From the NCBI GenBank assembly GCA_965199875.1, contig OZ241346.1, positions 2,356,001 through 2,420,000 on the forward strand: 64,000 nt of DNA. The letters run 5' to 3'. Below, piece after piece: positions 1 to 8,046 of the stretch. This stretch comes from VXYL01 sp965199875 (GTDB taxonomy: Bacteria > Pseudomonadota > Gammaproteobacteria > Pseudomonadales > Azotimanducaceae). The first letter of the stretch is position 1; every line of letters begins with the position of its first letter. The translations under genes were made by a program, and so were the position numbers. A model generated the notes under the pieces. The model was not told the DNA's origin. It saw only the letters and a list, made by a program, of their open reading frames with translations, and did no database searches.

Positions 1-1052
1 GGGTGGATGGTTCTGCTCCCACCCACCCTACCGGACGCCGTTGTTATTGTCGAAGCGGGGCGGTCGGGGTGCATCCGTCGATAACTCCCTCGGCGAAAAC
101 CACGGACCAGCCTCGGCCCCCCATCGTCGAATACGACCGGACGCAAAAGTGGCGCTTCGCAGACAGGACAGGTGGCACTGTCAGAATTGCAGTCGACAAC
201 TCCACAGTATGAGCAGGTTTGGTTGCTCCAAGCACTTTCCCCCGACCCCGGCGGTATCGTAGCGACCATTCTATGTTGCCGTGTTGTCCACACGGGCACA
301 AAATGGAGGTCGGTTTTCGGATCGGACGCACTTAGGGGGCTGCGAGCGTCCAGCGGCGGTAGCCGGAAGCTCTTGAGCGCTTCGCCGAGAGAGATGTGGT
401 GCCCGTCATAGTCGGCGGCATGGGTCGGGGCCGGGTATGGCGATCCGGTGCCGCGCAGGCCATCGGCCGCCTTCGTGTGGCGTCTGACGAAGGTAAGGAA
501 CGTGCGCTTGCGGTTTTGCGGTACCCCGAAGTCTGCCAAGTCGGATTGGAAAGGATACACATGGTATTCATCCGACAGTCGGCGAACGAGGAGGAGCGCA
601 GCGGATGTTGCCGCCCCAGAGCGAGGATCTCTGACCTTGCGAGCAAGAAACGCCGTGACATTCTCCACAACAATTAGGGTGGGTTTGAGCGCTTTGGCGA
701 TTTCGGCGATCGGCAAGACCAGGAGGTTCCTCGGATCTCGCGATCCCGCGTCGGGATCGTCCTGTGGGCCGCGACGAGCGCAAGCCGTACTCATACCTTG
801 GCAGGGCGGACACGCCGCGAGTAGCGTCGGCGCGGCCGCCGGGCCGTGGTTCGAACGCCACCGCGCCACCACATCGGTCCAAGTTGTTGCGAGGTCACCG
901 GCGATGCCCACTGCGCTGGGGTGATTGCGCAAGGCTACGTCCAATCTGTGTTCGACCAGCTCGGCCATGATGCCAAAGCGGAAGCCGGCAGCTGCAAATC
1001 CGACATCGCCCGCGCCGCAGTTCGAGAACAGACTGATGGCATTCGCTTTCAT
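1..1052 (-). CDS. DNA (cytosine-5-)-methyltransferase, 3' end beyond the window
   Basis: Transfers a methyl group from AdoMet to C5 of cytosine. I read one open frame from ATG 1052 (GAGG about 4 bases upstream) to the left edge, so about 350 residues are present and the end is missing. Motif I is SLFSNCGAGDVGFAAAG near residues 7-23, motif IV with the catalytic cysteine is PPCQG (Cys84), motif VI is VVENV around Glu130, and motif VIII is FGVPQNRKR around Gln179. A Cys cluster CxxC-x4-C-x6-CxxC (bases 159-215) lies in the target-recognition region, followed by HPDRPASTITT, which fits motif IX. The last motif before the C-terminus is off the window. The gene is divergent from the cassette at 3.2-6.2 kb with a transposase remnant between. 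No endonuclease partner is visible; it may lie to the left. Identification is firm; recognition site and whether it belongs to a restriction system are unknown. Confidence 0.9.
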   Translation of the reverse strand, partial: MKANAISLFSNCGAGDVGFAAAGFRFGIMAELVEHRLDVALRNHPSAVGIAGDLATTWTDVVARWRSNHGPAAAPTLLAACPPCQGMSTACARRGPQDDPDAGSRDPRNLLVLPIAEIAKALKPTLIVVENVTAFLARKVRDPRSGAATSAALLLVRRLSDEYHVYPFQSDLADFGVPQNRKRTFLTFVRRHTKAADGLRGTGSPYPAPTHAADYDGHHISLGEALKSFRLPPLDARSPLSASDPKTDLHFVPVWTTRQHRMVATIPPGSGESAWSNQTCSYCGVVDCNSDSATCPVCEAPLLRPVVFDDGGPRLVRGFRRGSYRRMHPDRPASTITTASGRVGGSRTIH

Positions 1053-1317
1053 GACCTCAATCGATGCCCGTTACGCGCGACCCCAGTGTTGCGAGGTTGC
1101 CGTCCGCTTTGGCCACACATTGCCGCCGTCGTCAACGGCGATAGCGGTCAATCGCCCTACAAAGCCGCCTTTCGTTGCAGACGCATCGGATCCGTTGCCC
1201 ACGTACCCTTGCGCCTGAAGTCGTGCTGTCAGCCACCGGAATCCGCCATGTGGCACCCTCGCTTTTTGCGGCCAGAGCATATGCCTTCGCTCCCAACAAC
1301 GCCACTGCTACTTTCAC

Positions 1318-1830
1318 AGCTACGGTTCTTCAGGGTGTTGAACGTTTCGTTCTCGATCCGCCAGCGCACCCGCCCGGTGCGCATCAGATCCATCGCGTTC
1401 CATCGGCCCACCCGCAGGTCCGTGACCCACGAGAAGCGCCTCTCCTTGCCGTTCGGCCTCCTTTCCCGGTATTCGAGGAAAGTTCACCTCCAGGTCCGCG
1501 TTGGCGTCGTTCAGCGGCGCCCCGTTCGACCAGCGGAAAGCGGTGCTCCACGCCTTCGCCGTCCGTCGTCTCCCAGCGCCCCACCCTGGCGACGCGCCCG
1601 GCGCCAGCGGCTCCGACTCCGGTTCGTCCACCCACGCGAACAGCGCTTGGCGGTCGCCCCGCTTCGCGCCCAGCAGGAAGCTCATGCCCAGTTCCCTTCA
1701 GCAGCCGAACGTGCGGCCCGTTCGACGCCAGGCCGTCCTCCACCACCAGCAGCGGAAGGTGCGGATGCTCAACCGGGTGCCCCTCCAGCCACCGCGGCCA
1801 ACTTCGGGACCTTCCGGAGAAACTCACGGG
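1318..1830 (-). pseudogene. Decayed DDE transposase (IS4-like group)
   Basis: Three reading frames on the minus strand join into one transposase-like sequence. One frame gives LPLLVVEDGLASNGPHVRLL, the next LGMSFLLGAKRGDRQALFAW, and the third RRFSWVTDL followed by VRWRIENETFNTLKN, the conserved C-terminal E-region of this transposase group. Frame changes sit at an AAGGG run near 1690 and a TTT run near 1465; removing one base at each restores the reading. Similarity ends abruptly at about 1318 and there is no N-terminal third, so the element is a fragment. I could not identify terminal inverted repeats. Family assignment comes from motif recognition only. Confidence 0.7.
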
Positions 1831-2218
1831 AGACCGCTCCTTCCGCGCTCCGCTCGAGGCGGGCCCATTGAGGGTATCGGGGCCAATGGACTCCAGCACC
1901 GACCCGCTTGCGCAGCTTGCGTAAGCGCCTATTCTGCTTCTTCGCTTCGCGGCGCAATTTCTGGAGCAACACGTCGTGCGCATCCAACTTCTCGTTCACG
2001 ACACGCACGTCCTCGGTCACCACGCGCAAGTTTTCGTTCACGCCGCGCACGAGCTGTTCAAGGTTCTCGAGCTTTGCCTCGACACGGCCGCTCGCGTAGC
2101 CGTCATCACGTTCACGCTGCATGATGACGTTCCGCAAGGTCTGTATGCCGAAGTACATGGTGACGATGACGGCAACAGTCGCGACCGCCGGCATCGCCAG
2201 CCACTGCAAGTCCTCCAT
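1769..2218 (-). CDS. Small membrane-anchored coiled-coil protein, C-terminus altered
   Basis: 149 residues. An N-terminal hydrophobic segment (about residues 7-24) is followed by a long charged helix with heptad-like V/L spacing (residues 40-95) and a very basic stretch (QNRRLRKLRKRV). This suggests a single-pass inner-membrane protein with a cytoplasmic coiled coil. ATG 2218 is chosen because GAGGGTGCC precedes it at good spacing; an upstream in-frame start (2290) lacks a comparable site. The last 30 residues read into the transposase remnant, so the original C-terminus was probably lost to the insertion. No function is recognised. A similarly built protein (coiled coil plus one membrane helix, reversed order) occurs at 17539-17835. 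Confidence 0.5.
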   Translation of the reverse strand: MEDLQWLAMPAVATVAVIVTMYFGIQTLRNVIMQRERDDGYASGRVEAKLENLEQLVRGVNENLRVVTEDVRVVNEKLDAHDVLLQKLRREAKKQNRRLRKLRKRVGAGVHWPRYPQWARLERSAEGAVSREFLRKVPKLAAVAGGAPG

Positions 2219-2749
2219 GCGGCACCCTCGGTTGTTTCGAGCACAGCATACCAGCCTTGTCCGCAAACCCACAACGCCACTGGTCATCAAAGGCTAGGCA
2301 CTCATGGCGCACTCCGGGACGGCCCTCCGGCAGGTGCTCTCGGGCATCACGGCACCAGCGGCCGCGGTCACGGTGGTGCCTCTTCCACCCGCTGGTCGGC
2401 GGTGTGCTGGCACGCTGGGAGGGGCCTGCCATCCAGAGGCGTCGTGGCTAGCCGAGCATCCTGTCCGCGCCGTCGAATCCGCATGAGGGCCCGACAGTGT
2501 CGACGAGATCGCGGCAACGCAGCCCGAGTGGTGTGCCAACGTCTAAAGCCTCGGGTCGTTGTTCGGCGAGCGTCCGGGCGCGTCGGAGCGCGACTCAGGC
2601 AACAGAGGTGGCAACGCCGGAGCGGCCGCACGCTGAGGACGGCGGTCCACGCTCCCTCCAATGTGCAAGCGATCAACCGGCATTGACATGTCGCCGGACA
2701 GTGGCCCAGTCTCTGTGCAACTTTGCGGCATGTTGATGGAGGGTGCCCC
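2219..2749. other. 530-base stretch without a convincing gene
   Basis: Both strands carry only short overlapping frames of low-complexity, Arg- and Pro-rich composition, with no motif, no plausible start context and no similarity I recognise. It sits between a disrupted gene and a small forward gene in a region already scarred by a transposase, so decayed DNA is the simplest reading. No RNA gene was recognised. Confidence 0.5.
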
Positions 2750-2980
2750 ATGAGCCAGCTCAAGAAGCCTGTGCCGGAGACGCCACATGATGATGGCTGT
2801 CGTTGCCGCCAGGCAAGCGCAGAGTCGGTGTTGACCATGCCTGCGGGCATCGATCCCGATTGGCGCGAGCGGATAGCCCTCGCCAAGCGCGCATACCAAG
2901 ACGGCAAGAAGCTCCGCGAAGGCAAGCCCATCGTGTTCCGAACGACCCGGCCCTTGAGGTTGGGCGACGGCCTGTCGTGA
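2750..2980 (+). CDS. Small hypothetical protein
   Basis: 76 residues. The start is supported by GGAGGG at 2738-2743, six bases before the ATG at 2750; an in-frame start at 2723 lacks such a site. The N-terminal third is Pro/Cys containing (CRCRQ) and the remainder is a charged helix with KRAYQDGKKLREGKP. No domain is recognised. It could be a leftover of a larger gene, but the good ribosome-binding site argues for a real short gene. Confidence 0.4.
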   Translation: MSQLKKPVPETPHDDGCRCRQASAESVLTMPAGIDPDWRERIALAKRAYQDGKKLREGKPIVFRTTRPLRLGDGLS

Positions 2981-3228
2981 GTCGTGAGTCCGTGGGATGG
3001 TGCCGTAGGTCAGCCGCGCTGGCCCTGGGTACTGGCGCCCGACCTCGGCTCGGCGTGATCGTCGGCCCAGTTTCGCATCGGCGCGGATGCGGCCTGCCTG
3101 CGCTGTCGATGCCGCCTCGACGAACCGGGCCGTTGCGTTCCCGTGCCGCGATACGGGCGATGTTGACTGCCGGCATGGTTGCGTGATTCGCTTACGGTCT
3201 CCCAACACCCCAACTGCGGGAGGTGTCA

Positions 3229-3900
3229 GTGCCCGAGCCGCCTTACAGCGAGCTTCTGTTCCGTGCCAGCCGTAGCGACGACCTGATCGTTGCTGCGGCG
3301 GCAGACAACTGTCGCTTTGACGAACGGGCTGGAACTGAGCGATGGCGGAAGTTCGAGGCGCTGTTGCCGGAAAAGACCAGCAGGGTCGCCAACTGGGACG
3401 ACTGGGCCGAAGCAAATCGGCTCCATCTTGAGCAGTGCTGCCATGTCGCTCGCCCGGCGGTGCCGGATGCGTTTCTGGACGCGAATCGAAGCGCTTGGCT
3501 TGTTGGGCACTCCGAGAACCAGTCCCTCGTCCGTGTCGAAGATCTCGGCCGGGCGCTGCAGGCCAGCGGCCTTGATCTTCAACGTCTCGAAGACCTGTTG
3601 CAGCGTGCCGATGGACGCGACGACGATGCGTCCTTGGCGGTGCGTGGGTTCTTCAGGGCTTGGAACCAGCGCCGAGACGCTCGGCCAACGTTTGCCGCGT
3701 TTTGGGACGAAGTGCAGGAGGAACTGGACGACGCGGACTGGCCTCATGCGCTGCGCGACCGCCTAGGGCTTGGGCACTACGGATACCCGGAGGGTCAACC
3801 GCACGCCATAGCGCCTAATGCGCTACTCGGTAGCCGATGTCCATGTCGCGCAGGAGAAGCACCAACTCGGTACGGCTTGTGCCCTGCCGACGGTCCTTGA
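3229..3900 (+). CDS. Unknown protein of the TPR cassette, N-terminal part (frameshifted)
   Basis: The GTG at 3229 has GGGAGG five bases upstream (3218-3223). The 223-residue frame is acidic and helix-rich (WDDWAEANRLHLEQC; FWDEVQEELDDADWPHAL) up to about residue 195, after which the composition turns Cys/Arg-rich and stops at 3900. The downstream frame starting at 3818 reads naturally as its continuation: dropping one C in the CC of GCGCCTAATG at about 3814 joins HAIA to LMRYSVADVHVA. The likely intact product is about 315 residues, encoded by 3229-4177. It is followed by a TPR-like gene with a 4-base overlap. I do not recognise the family. It could be a genuine one-base mutation, a sequencing error, or less likely two overlapping genes. 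Confidence 0.6.
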   Translation: MPEPPYSELLFRASRSDDLIVAAAADNCRFDERAGTERWRKFEALLPEKTSRVANWDDWAEANRLHLEQCCHVARPAVPDAFLDANRSAWLVGHSENQSLVRVEDLGRALQASGLDLQRLEDLLQRADGRDDDASLAVRGFFRAWNQRRDARPTFAAFWDEVQEELDDADWPHALRDRLGLGHYGYPEGQPHAIAPNALLGSRCPCRAGEAPTRYGLCPADGP

Positions 3901-4177
3901 CGGTGGCATGCACGAGTTCTTCTTCCCCGCCCCGAGGGAGCACCCTTTTGGGGCCACGGTGCATTTGGTGCCGGACAGGGCGGACACGCTCACTGCCGAA
4001 GTTCTGCATTGCCGCATCGACTACGAACGCCGACATCTGTACCGTCTGGGCGAGATCACACGCCCTAGCCGACCGGACGACGACCAGATCCGCGAGGCCC
4101 GCGACCTGCATCTGTATGCACTGCAAGAAGCGTGCGGGCGCGAAGACTTCGGCGAACCAATGGAGGACCGGATATGA
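3818..4177 (+). CDS. Unknown protein of the TPR cassette, C-terminal part
   Basis: 119 residues starting with MRYSVADVHVA and ending in EPMEDRI. The frame opens with an in-frame stop just upstream (3809-3811) and has no clear ribosome-binding site, which supports it being the frameshifted C-terminal part of the gene starting at 3229. Sequence is beta-strand-like with GGMHEFFFPAP and EVLHCRIDYERRHLYRLGEI. Its stop overlaps the start of the next gene (ATGA, 4174-4177), so the two are probably translationally coupled. No family recognised. Confidence 0.55.
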   Translation: MRYSVADVHVAQEKHQLGTACALPTVLDGGMHEFFFPAPREHPFGATVHLVPDRADTLTAEVLHCRIDYERRHLYRLGEITRPSRPDDDQIREARDLHLYALQEACGREDFGEPMEDRI

Positions 4178-6192
4178 GCGACCGGTGGTTCGAGACGTTT
4201 GGCCAAAACCCGCAGAGGGCGGTTGCGGACCTTTTCACCGGACGCGCAGGCGTGGGTTCCAGCCTGCGTTTCGACGTGCCGGAGCTGCTGCGGCTGTGGT
4301 TCCCACCGAGCTTGGTCGAGGAGCGTAGGCGGCTCGACGATACGCTTCTCGCTTGGCTGCGTGAAATGCGCGGTAGCTACGCATCGCAGGTGGAGCGACT
4401 AGGGTTTCCAGTCTACGGCAAGCGTGTTGGCGATGCTCTGATCGCCCTCCAGCTGCTCAACCTGCCGCAAGCTAGGGGCGAAATCCGCAAGGACATGGAC
4501 GCTTGGCTGCGTTGGCTGTCGCCGCTGCGGCTGGCCCCAGAACGCGATCCAGCGTTGGAGTGTCTCCGGCTGCTCACCCAAGGCCAACCCGACACGCGGC
4601 ACACCGCCACATGGCTGCGTCTCGCCGTGGACCGGCGGGCCGAGTATCTCACTGTGGCCTTAGCCGGGCTGCAGCTGCTACCGAACGGCGGCGATGCGAG
4701 GAAGAACCAAGTGCTGATGCTGCAAGCGCTGCTGCGCCACGCAACCACGACCTTCCATGAGGTGAACGGAGCGTTAAAGGACTTCAACCGCCGGTTCGGG
4801 GCGTTGCGTGGTCTATATCCACGGGGGCCTCAGCATTGGCACGATGTCTTGGAGGCGGCGCTGGCGGGTTTCCAGCACCAAGTCTCTACACAACTCGCAA
4901 AGGACTTGGCAGACAAACTGCCGAAGAGGCAGCCAGCTAGGCGCCTGGTCGCTCGCCCGCGGCGGCACAAGCCAGTACCGGAACCGGAGTGGACCGCACT
5001 ACAGAGCGACATTCGCAACTCGTCAGGGCAGCCGGAAGAACTCGCGCGACGCCTGTTCAACGTCTTGGAGCGAAACGACGACTACGCATCGGAGACTGGC
5101 GACAGCTACCCCTTCGTTCGGACGCTGTGCAATCTCGGCACCGAAATGCTGGAACGCCATGTGCTGGGGACGGCCGACATGGATCAATTCGGCGTCATGA
5201 TCGAACGAGCGTTGGTGCAGGAACCAGTCAATCCCTATTGCTGGATGCTCTGGGCGCAGTGGCACCAAGTGCAAGACCGGAGGGATGCCGAAGAGGCCAT
5301 CCTGCGCGAGATGCTGCGGATGTTTCCGCGAAACGTGCCGTCACACGTTGAGCTGGCGCGTTTGCTTATCTGGCGCGGCAAAGGCAATTGGCAAGAGGCC
5401 GAGCACTATCTGCGCCGTGCGATCAAGCAAGACCGCAACAGCGGCCACGCGCACGTTGTCATGGCGCGCCTGCAATCCTCGCGCGGACAAACGTGGGCGG
5501 CCAAGGCAACGCTTGCGAGCTTCTTGGCTAGCAATCCCCAGAACCAGGAGGCGCGGGACTACCTCGATCGACTTGATGCGGGACTCACCCAACCAACGGT
5601 ATCTCCCCACCGCACGCAACTCGAAGCCTCTCAAGGAAATGACACTGACCCAGCTGCGACGGCCGCGAGCGCTCTGCAAGAGGTCCTACGTCGTGGCAGC
5701 TTGGCGGGCGAGTTTAGTCGCGCCCGAATCGCAAATGGGAACGCAGTTCTGACGACACGGATCAGGCAGGAGAGCCGGAGAGGTGACTCGCTTGCGGGCT
5801 TCTACTCGCAATGGCTGCAACTGGACGACACGCCGAAGTGCCCGCCCCACGCTTGGGCGTGGGACGCTTGCCTGCACTGGCAGAGGGCTGCGGCACCCGA
5901 GGATTGGCGAGACTTGGCCAAACGCTTCCCAGAGGCTGCGGCGGAGACGGATTTCCTGCGTAGCCTGGTCTGCCCAGACTCGCCAGATGGCGAAGGCCAG
6001 TGGGATCGCTATCGTACCGGAGAGGATGCACAGGCCCGCCCCGTGGACATCCTCATGCGGCAGATGTGTGAGACTTGGCAGCAACTCGTTGCCCTTGAAG
6101 ACACATCCCAACACGAGCGCGACGAGGCGGCCTGCGCCGTGATGGCGTGCGCTGCCGTCAACGCGCCGGAGTTCGCAGCCAGTCTCGACTGA
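4174..6192 (+). CDS. Large helical-repeat (TPR-like) protein, partner of the 3.2-4.2 kb gene
   Basis: 672 residues starting MSDRWFETFGQN. The start at 4174 overlaps the preceding stop in ATGA and follows GGAGG at 4162-4166; a longer in-frame start at 4132 lies inside the previous gene and is less likely. The protein is soluble, almost wholly alpha-helical by composition, with TPR-like units in the centre (residues about 340-450: WMLWAQWHQVQDRRDAEEAI; LLIWRGKGNWQEAEHYLRRA; ARLQSSRGQTWAAKATL). No enzymatic motif is visible, so a scaffold or sensor role is more likely than catalysis. The gene belongs to a two-gene unit divergent from a DNA methyltransferase; defence is one hypothesis, not shown. 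Confidence 0.75.
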   Translation: MSDRWFETFGQNPQRAVADLFTGRAGVGSSLRFDVPELLRLWFPPSLVEERRRLDDTLLAWLREMRGSYASQVERLGFPVYGKRVGDALIALQLLNLPQARGEIRKDMDAWLRWLSPLRLAPERDPALECLRLLTQGQPDTRHTATWLRLAVDRRAEYLTVALAGLQLLPNGGDARKNQVLMLQALLRHATTTFHEVNGALKDFNRRFGALRGLYPRGPQHWHDVLEAALAGFQHQVSTQLAKDLADKLPKRQPARRLVARPRRHKPVPEPEWTALQSDIRNSSGQPEELARRLFNVLERNDDYASETGDSYPFVRTLCNLGTEMLERHVLGTADMDQFGVMIERALVQEPVNPYCWMLWAQWHQVQDRRDAEEAILREMLRMFPRNVPSHVELARLLIWRGKGNWQEAEHYLRRAIKQDRNSGHAHVVMARLQSSRGQTWAAKATLASFLASNPQNQEARDYLDRLDAGLTQPTVSPHRTQLEASQGNDTDPAATAASALQEVLRRGSLAGEFSRARIANGNAVLTTRIRQESRRGDSLAGFYSQWLQLDDTPKCPPHAWAWDACLHWQRAAAPEDWRDLAKRFPEAAAETDFLRSLVCPDSPDGEGQWDRYRTGEDAQARPVDILMRQMCETWQQLVALEDTSQHERDEAACAVMACAAVNAPEFAASLD

Positions 6193-6314
6193 GATCGCCA
6201 GCACCAGCGAATCGGCTGCTGGTGCGCACCTCCGGGCTTTGGAACAACAACCATGTCGAGGAACACTACAGCGCAGGCTTCCTGGACGAATTTGCCGCGC
6301 TGGCGGAACGGTGA
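6192..6314 (+). pseudogene. Possible gene remnant before the halogenase
   Basis: After the stop of the TPR gene a different frame reads LLVRTSGLWNNNHVEEHYSA and then FLDEFAALAER before a stop at 6312-6314. Its amino-acid composition looks protein-like, while the alternative frames do not. There is no start codon or ribosome-binding site. It may be the tail of a deleted gene or of the TPR gene after a frameshift. No family recognised. Confidence 0.25.
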
Positions 6315-6414
6315 CTCTGTGCGCTGACGCACGGACGGCGCAAGGTGGACTGACGCCGCTCGTCGCTGCCCGACTTCGAGCAGCTTGTCGCTCTAGCCGC
6401 AAGCCAGTGGGTTT

Positions 6415-7947
6415 CTACGCGCCTTGCTCCGCCAGGGCGCGAACCAGTTCGCGGGTGGTTGGCAGCTGGGCTGCGAGGCGGCTGGCTTGCTCGCGGGTGC
6501 GGCGGCGCACGGCCTCGGCGCGTGCCGGGTCGCCTTGGCGATAGCGGGGGTTGAAGCCCATCCCGTAGAGCACGTACTGGTAGCTTGCCGACGGGAACAG
6601 TTCGGCCAGTAGAGGCGCGTCGTCGTGCCATGGCGGCTGTTGCTGCCACAGCGTCATCTTCTCGCGCAGGCTTTCCGGCCAGGAGCCGGGGCGGCGGTGT
6701 TCGCGCCAGTACGCAGTGTCGTCGCGCTCGCTGGCGGCGTAGTGCAGCTTCAGGAACTCGACGATCCGCTGCCAGTGGGTGTGCATCTTGGCGTTGAGGC
6801 GCTTGGCCACCATGTCCATGATCTCCCGGTCGCGAGGCAGCTGTTCGGCGATGTGCGTGGCGGCCTGTTCCACGAGCGCCAAGGCCGATGCTTCCAGCGG
6901 CTCGACGAAACCGGCGGAGAGGCCCACGGCGACGCAGTTGCGCAGCCAAGGCGTTCGCCGGTAGCCGGGGGCGAACGGAATGCGTCGGTAGTCGATGGTC
7001 GGCAGGGAGACGGACGGCGCCGTGGCGGCGATGTAGCGTTCCAAGGCTTGCTGCGCTGCGTCCTCGTCCATGTGGGCGCTGGCGTGGACATGCCCTAGGC
7101 CGCGACGGGTCGGCAGGCCGATGTCCCAGATCCAGCCGGCGTCCTGGGCGGTGGCCTGGGTGACCGGCGCAATCGCGTCCGTGTCGGGGTAGGCATAGGG
7201 CACCTGGGCGACGATGGCGCGGTCGTTGAACAGCACGTCGGCTACCGAGACCAGCTTCTGCCCGAAGTGTTCGCCGATGAGCAGCGCCTGGGCGCCGGTG
7301 CAGTCCACGAACAGATCGCCCCCCGCGCGGGCGCCGTTGTCGAGGGTCAGCGCCTCGATGTCGCCGTTGGCCCGGGGCTCGACGCCAACGACGTTGGCGC
7401 GGACGTGCCGCACGCCAAGCCGGTTCACCGCGTGATGTTGCAACAGCGCCGCGAACTTGCCGGCGTCCAGGTGGTAGCCGTAGTTCACGGCGAAGGCGTA
7501 GTGCGGCATGGCGGCCTGCTTCGGCGCCAGGCCGCGGGCGATCACTTCGGCTTGCGGGGTGACCATTTCGGCGAACGGCATGGCGGCGCGGTCGGTCAGC
7601 CAGTGCAGCACCGGATTGACGTTGGCGTAGTCGAGCGGCCAGCTGAAAGGATGGACGTAGGAATCGTCCCCTTGGCGTCTTCTCCAGCGCAGAAAGCGCG
7701 TGCCCTGCTTGAAGCTCGCGTCGCACTCGCGGATGAAGGCGGTCTCGGCAATGCCAAGGCGCTTGAGCGTCGAGCGCATCGACGGCCAGGTGCCTTCGCC
7801 GACGCCGATGGTGGGCACGTCCGGGGACTCCACCAGAACCACCGAAGCCGTTTCGTCGCGTTGGTGTTCGGCAGCGACGACGGCCGCGGTGATCCAGCCG
7901 GCGCTGCCGCCCCCCACCACGACCACTCGGCGCTTGGCCGGATTCAT
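6415..7947 (-). CDS. FAD-dependent tryptophan-halogenase family protein
   Basis: 510 residues, typical for the family. FADH2-dependent halogenases of this family form hypohalous acid and halogenate aromatic rings such as indoles with Cl- or Br-. The N-terminal FAD motif is VVVVGGGSAGW (residues 8-18) and the family motif PTIGVGEGTWPS follows at 45-56. The lysine equivalent to the catalytic Lys79 of PrnA/RebH is present as Lys80 in CDASFKQG. The second signature, normally WxWxIP, reads GWIWDIGL, so the proline is missing and substrate range may differ. It follows the TonB receptor gene on the same strand with a gap of about 100 bases, the arrangement known for receptor-linked halogenases. The reducing partner could be the flavin reductase at 34.4 kb, but that is only a guess. 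Confidence 0.9.
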   Translation of the reverse strand: MNPAKRRVVVVGGGSAGWITAAVVAAEHQRDETASVVLVESPDVPTIGVGEGTWPSMRSTLKRLGIAETAFIRECDASFKQGTRFLRWRRRQGDDSYVHPFSWPLDYANVNPVLHWLTDRAAMPFAEMVTPQAEVIARGLAPKQAAMPHYAFAVNYGYHLDAGKFAALLQHHAVNRLGVRHVRANVVGVEPRANGDIEALTLDNGARAGGDLFVDCTGAQALLIGEHFGQKLVSVADVLFNDRAIVAQVPYAYPDTDAIAPVTQATAQDAGWIWDIGLPTRRGLGHVHASAHMDEDAAQQALERYIAATAPSVSLPTIDYRRIPFAPGYRRTPWLRNCVAVGLSAGFVEPLEASALALVEQAATHIAEQLPRDREIMDMVAKRLNAKMHTHWQRIVEFLKLHYAASERDDTAYWREHRRPGSWPESLREKMTLWQQQPPWHDDAPLLAELFPSASYQYVLYGMGFNPRYRQGDPARAEAVRRRTREQASRLAAQLPTTRELVRALAEQGA

Positions 7948-8046
7948 CGGACGCTACCCAACCCAAGGGCAGCAAGCTGCACTCAAGGCCGCCATGCCAT
8001 TGGCACGGTGGCCTCGCTCGCCAGCCTGGTCGATAGGCGCAGCCCG

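Noticed and set aside
3010..3213. Minus-strand frames with PAVNIARIAARER
   Set aside because: Looked protein-like over about 20 residues but has no start context and no domain; left unannotated.
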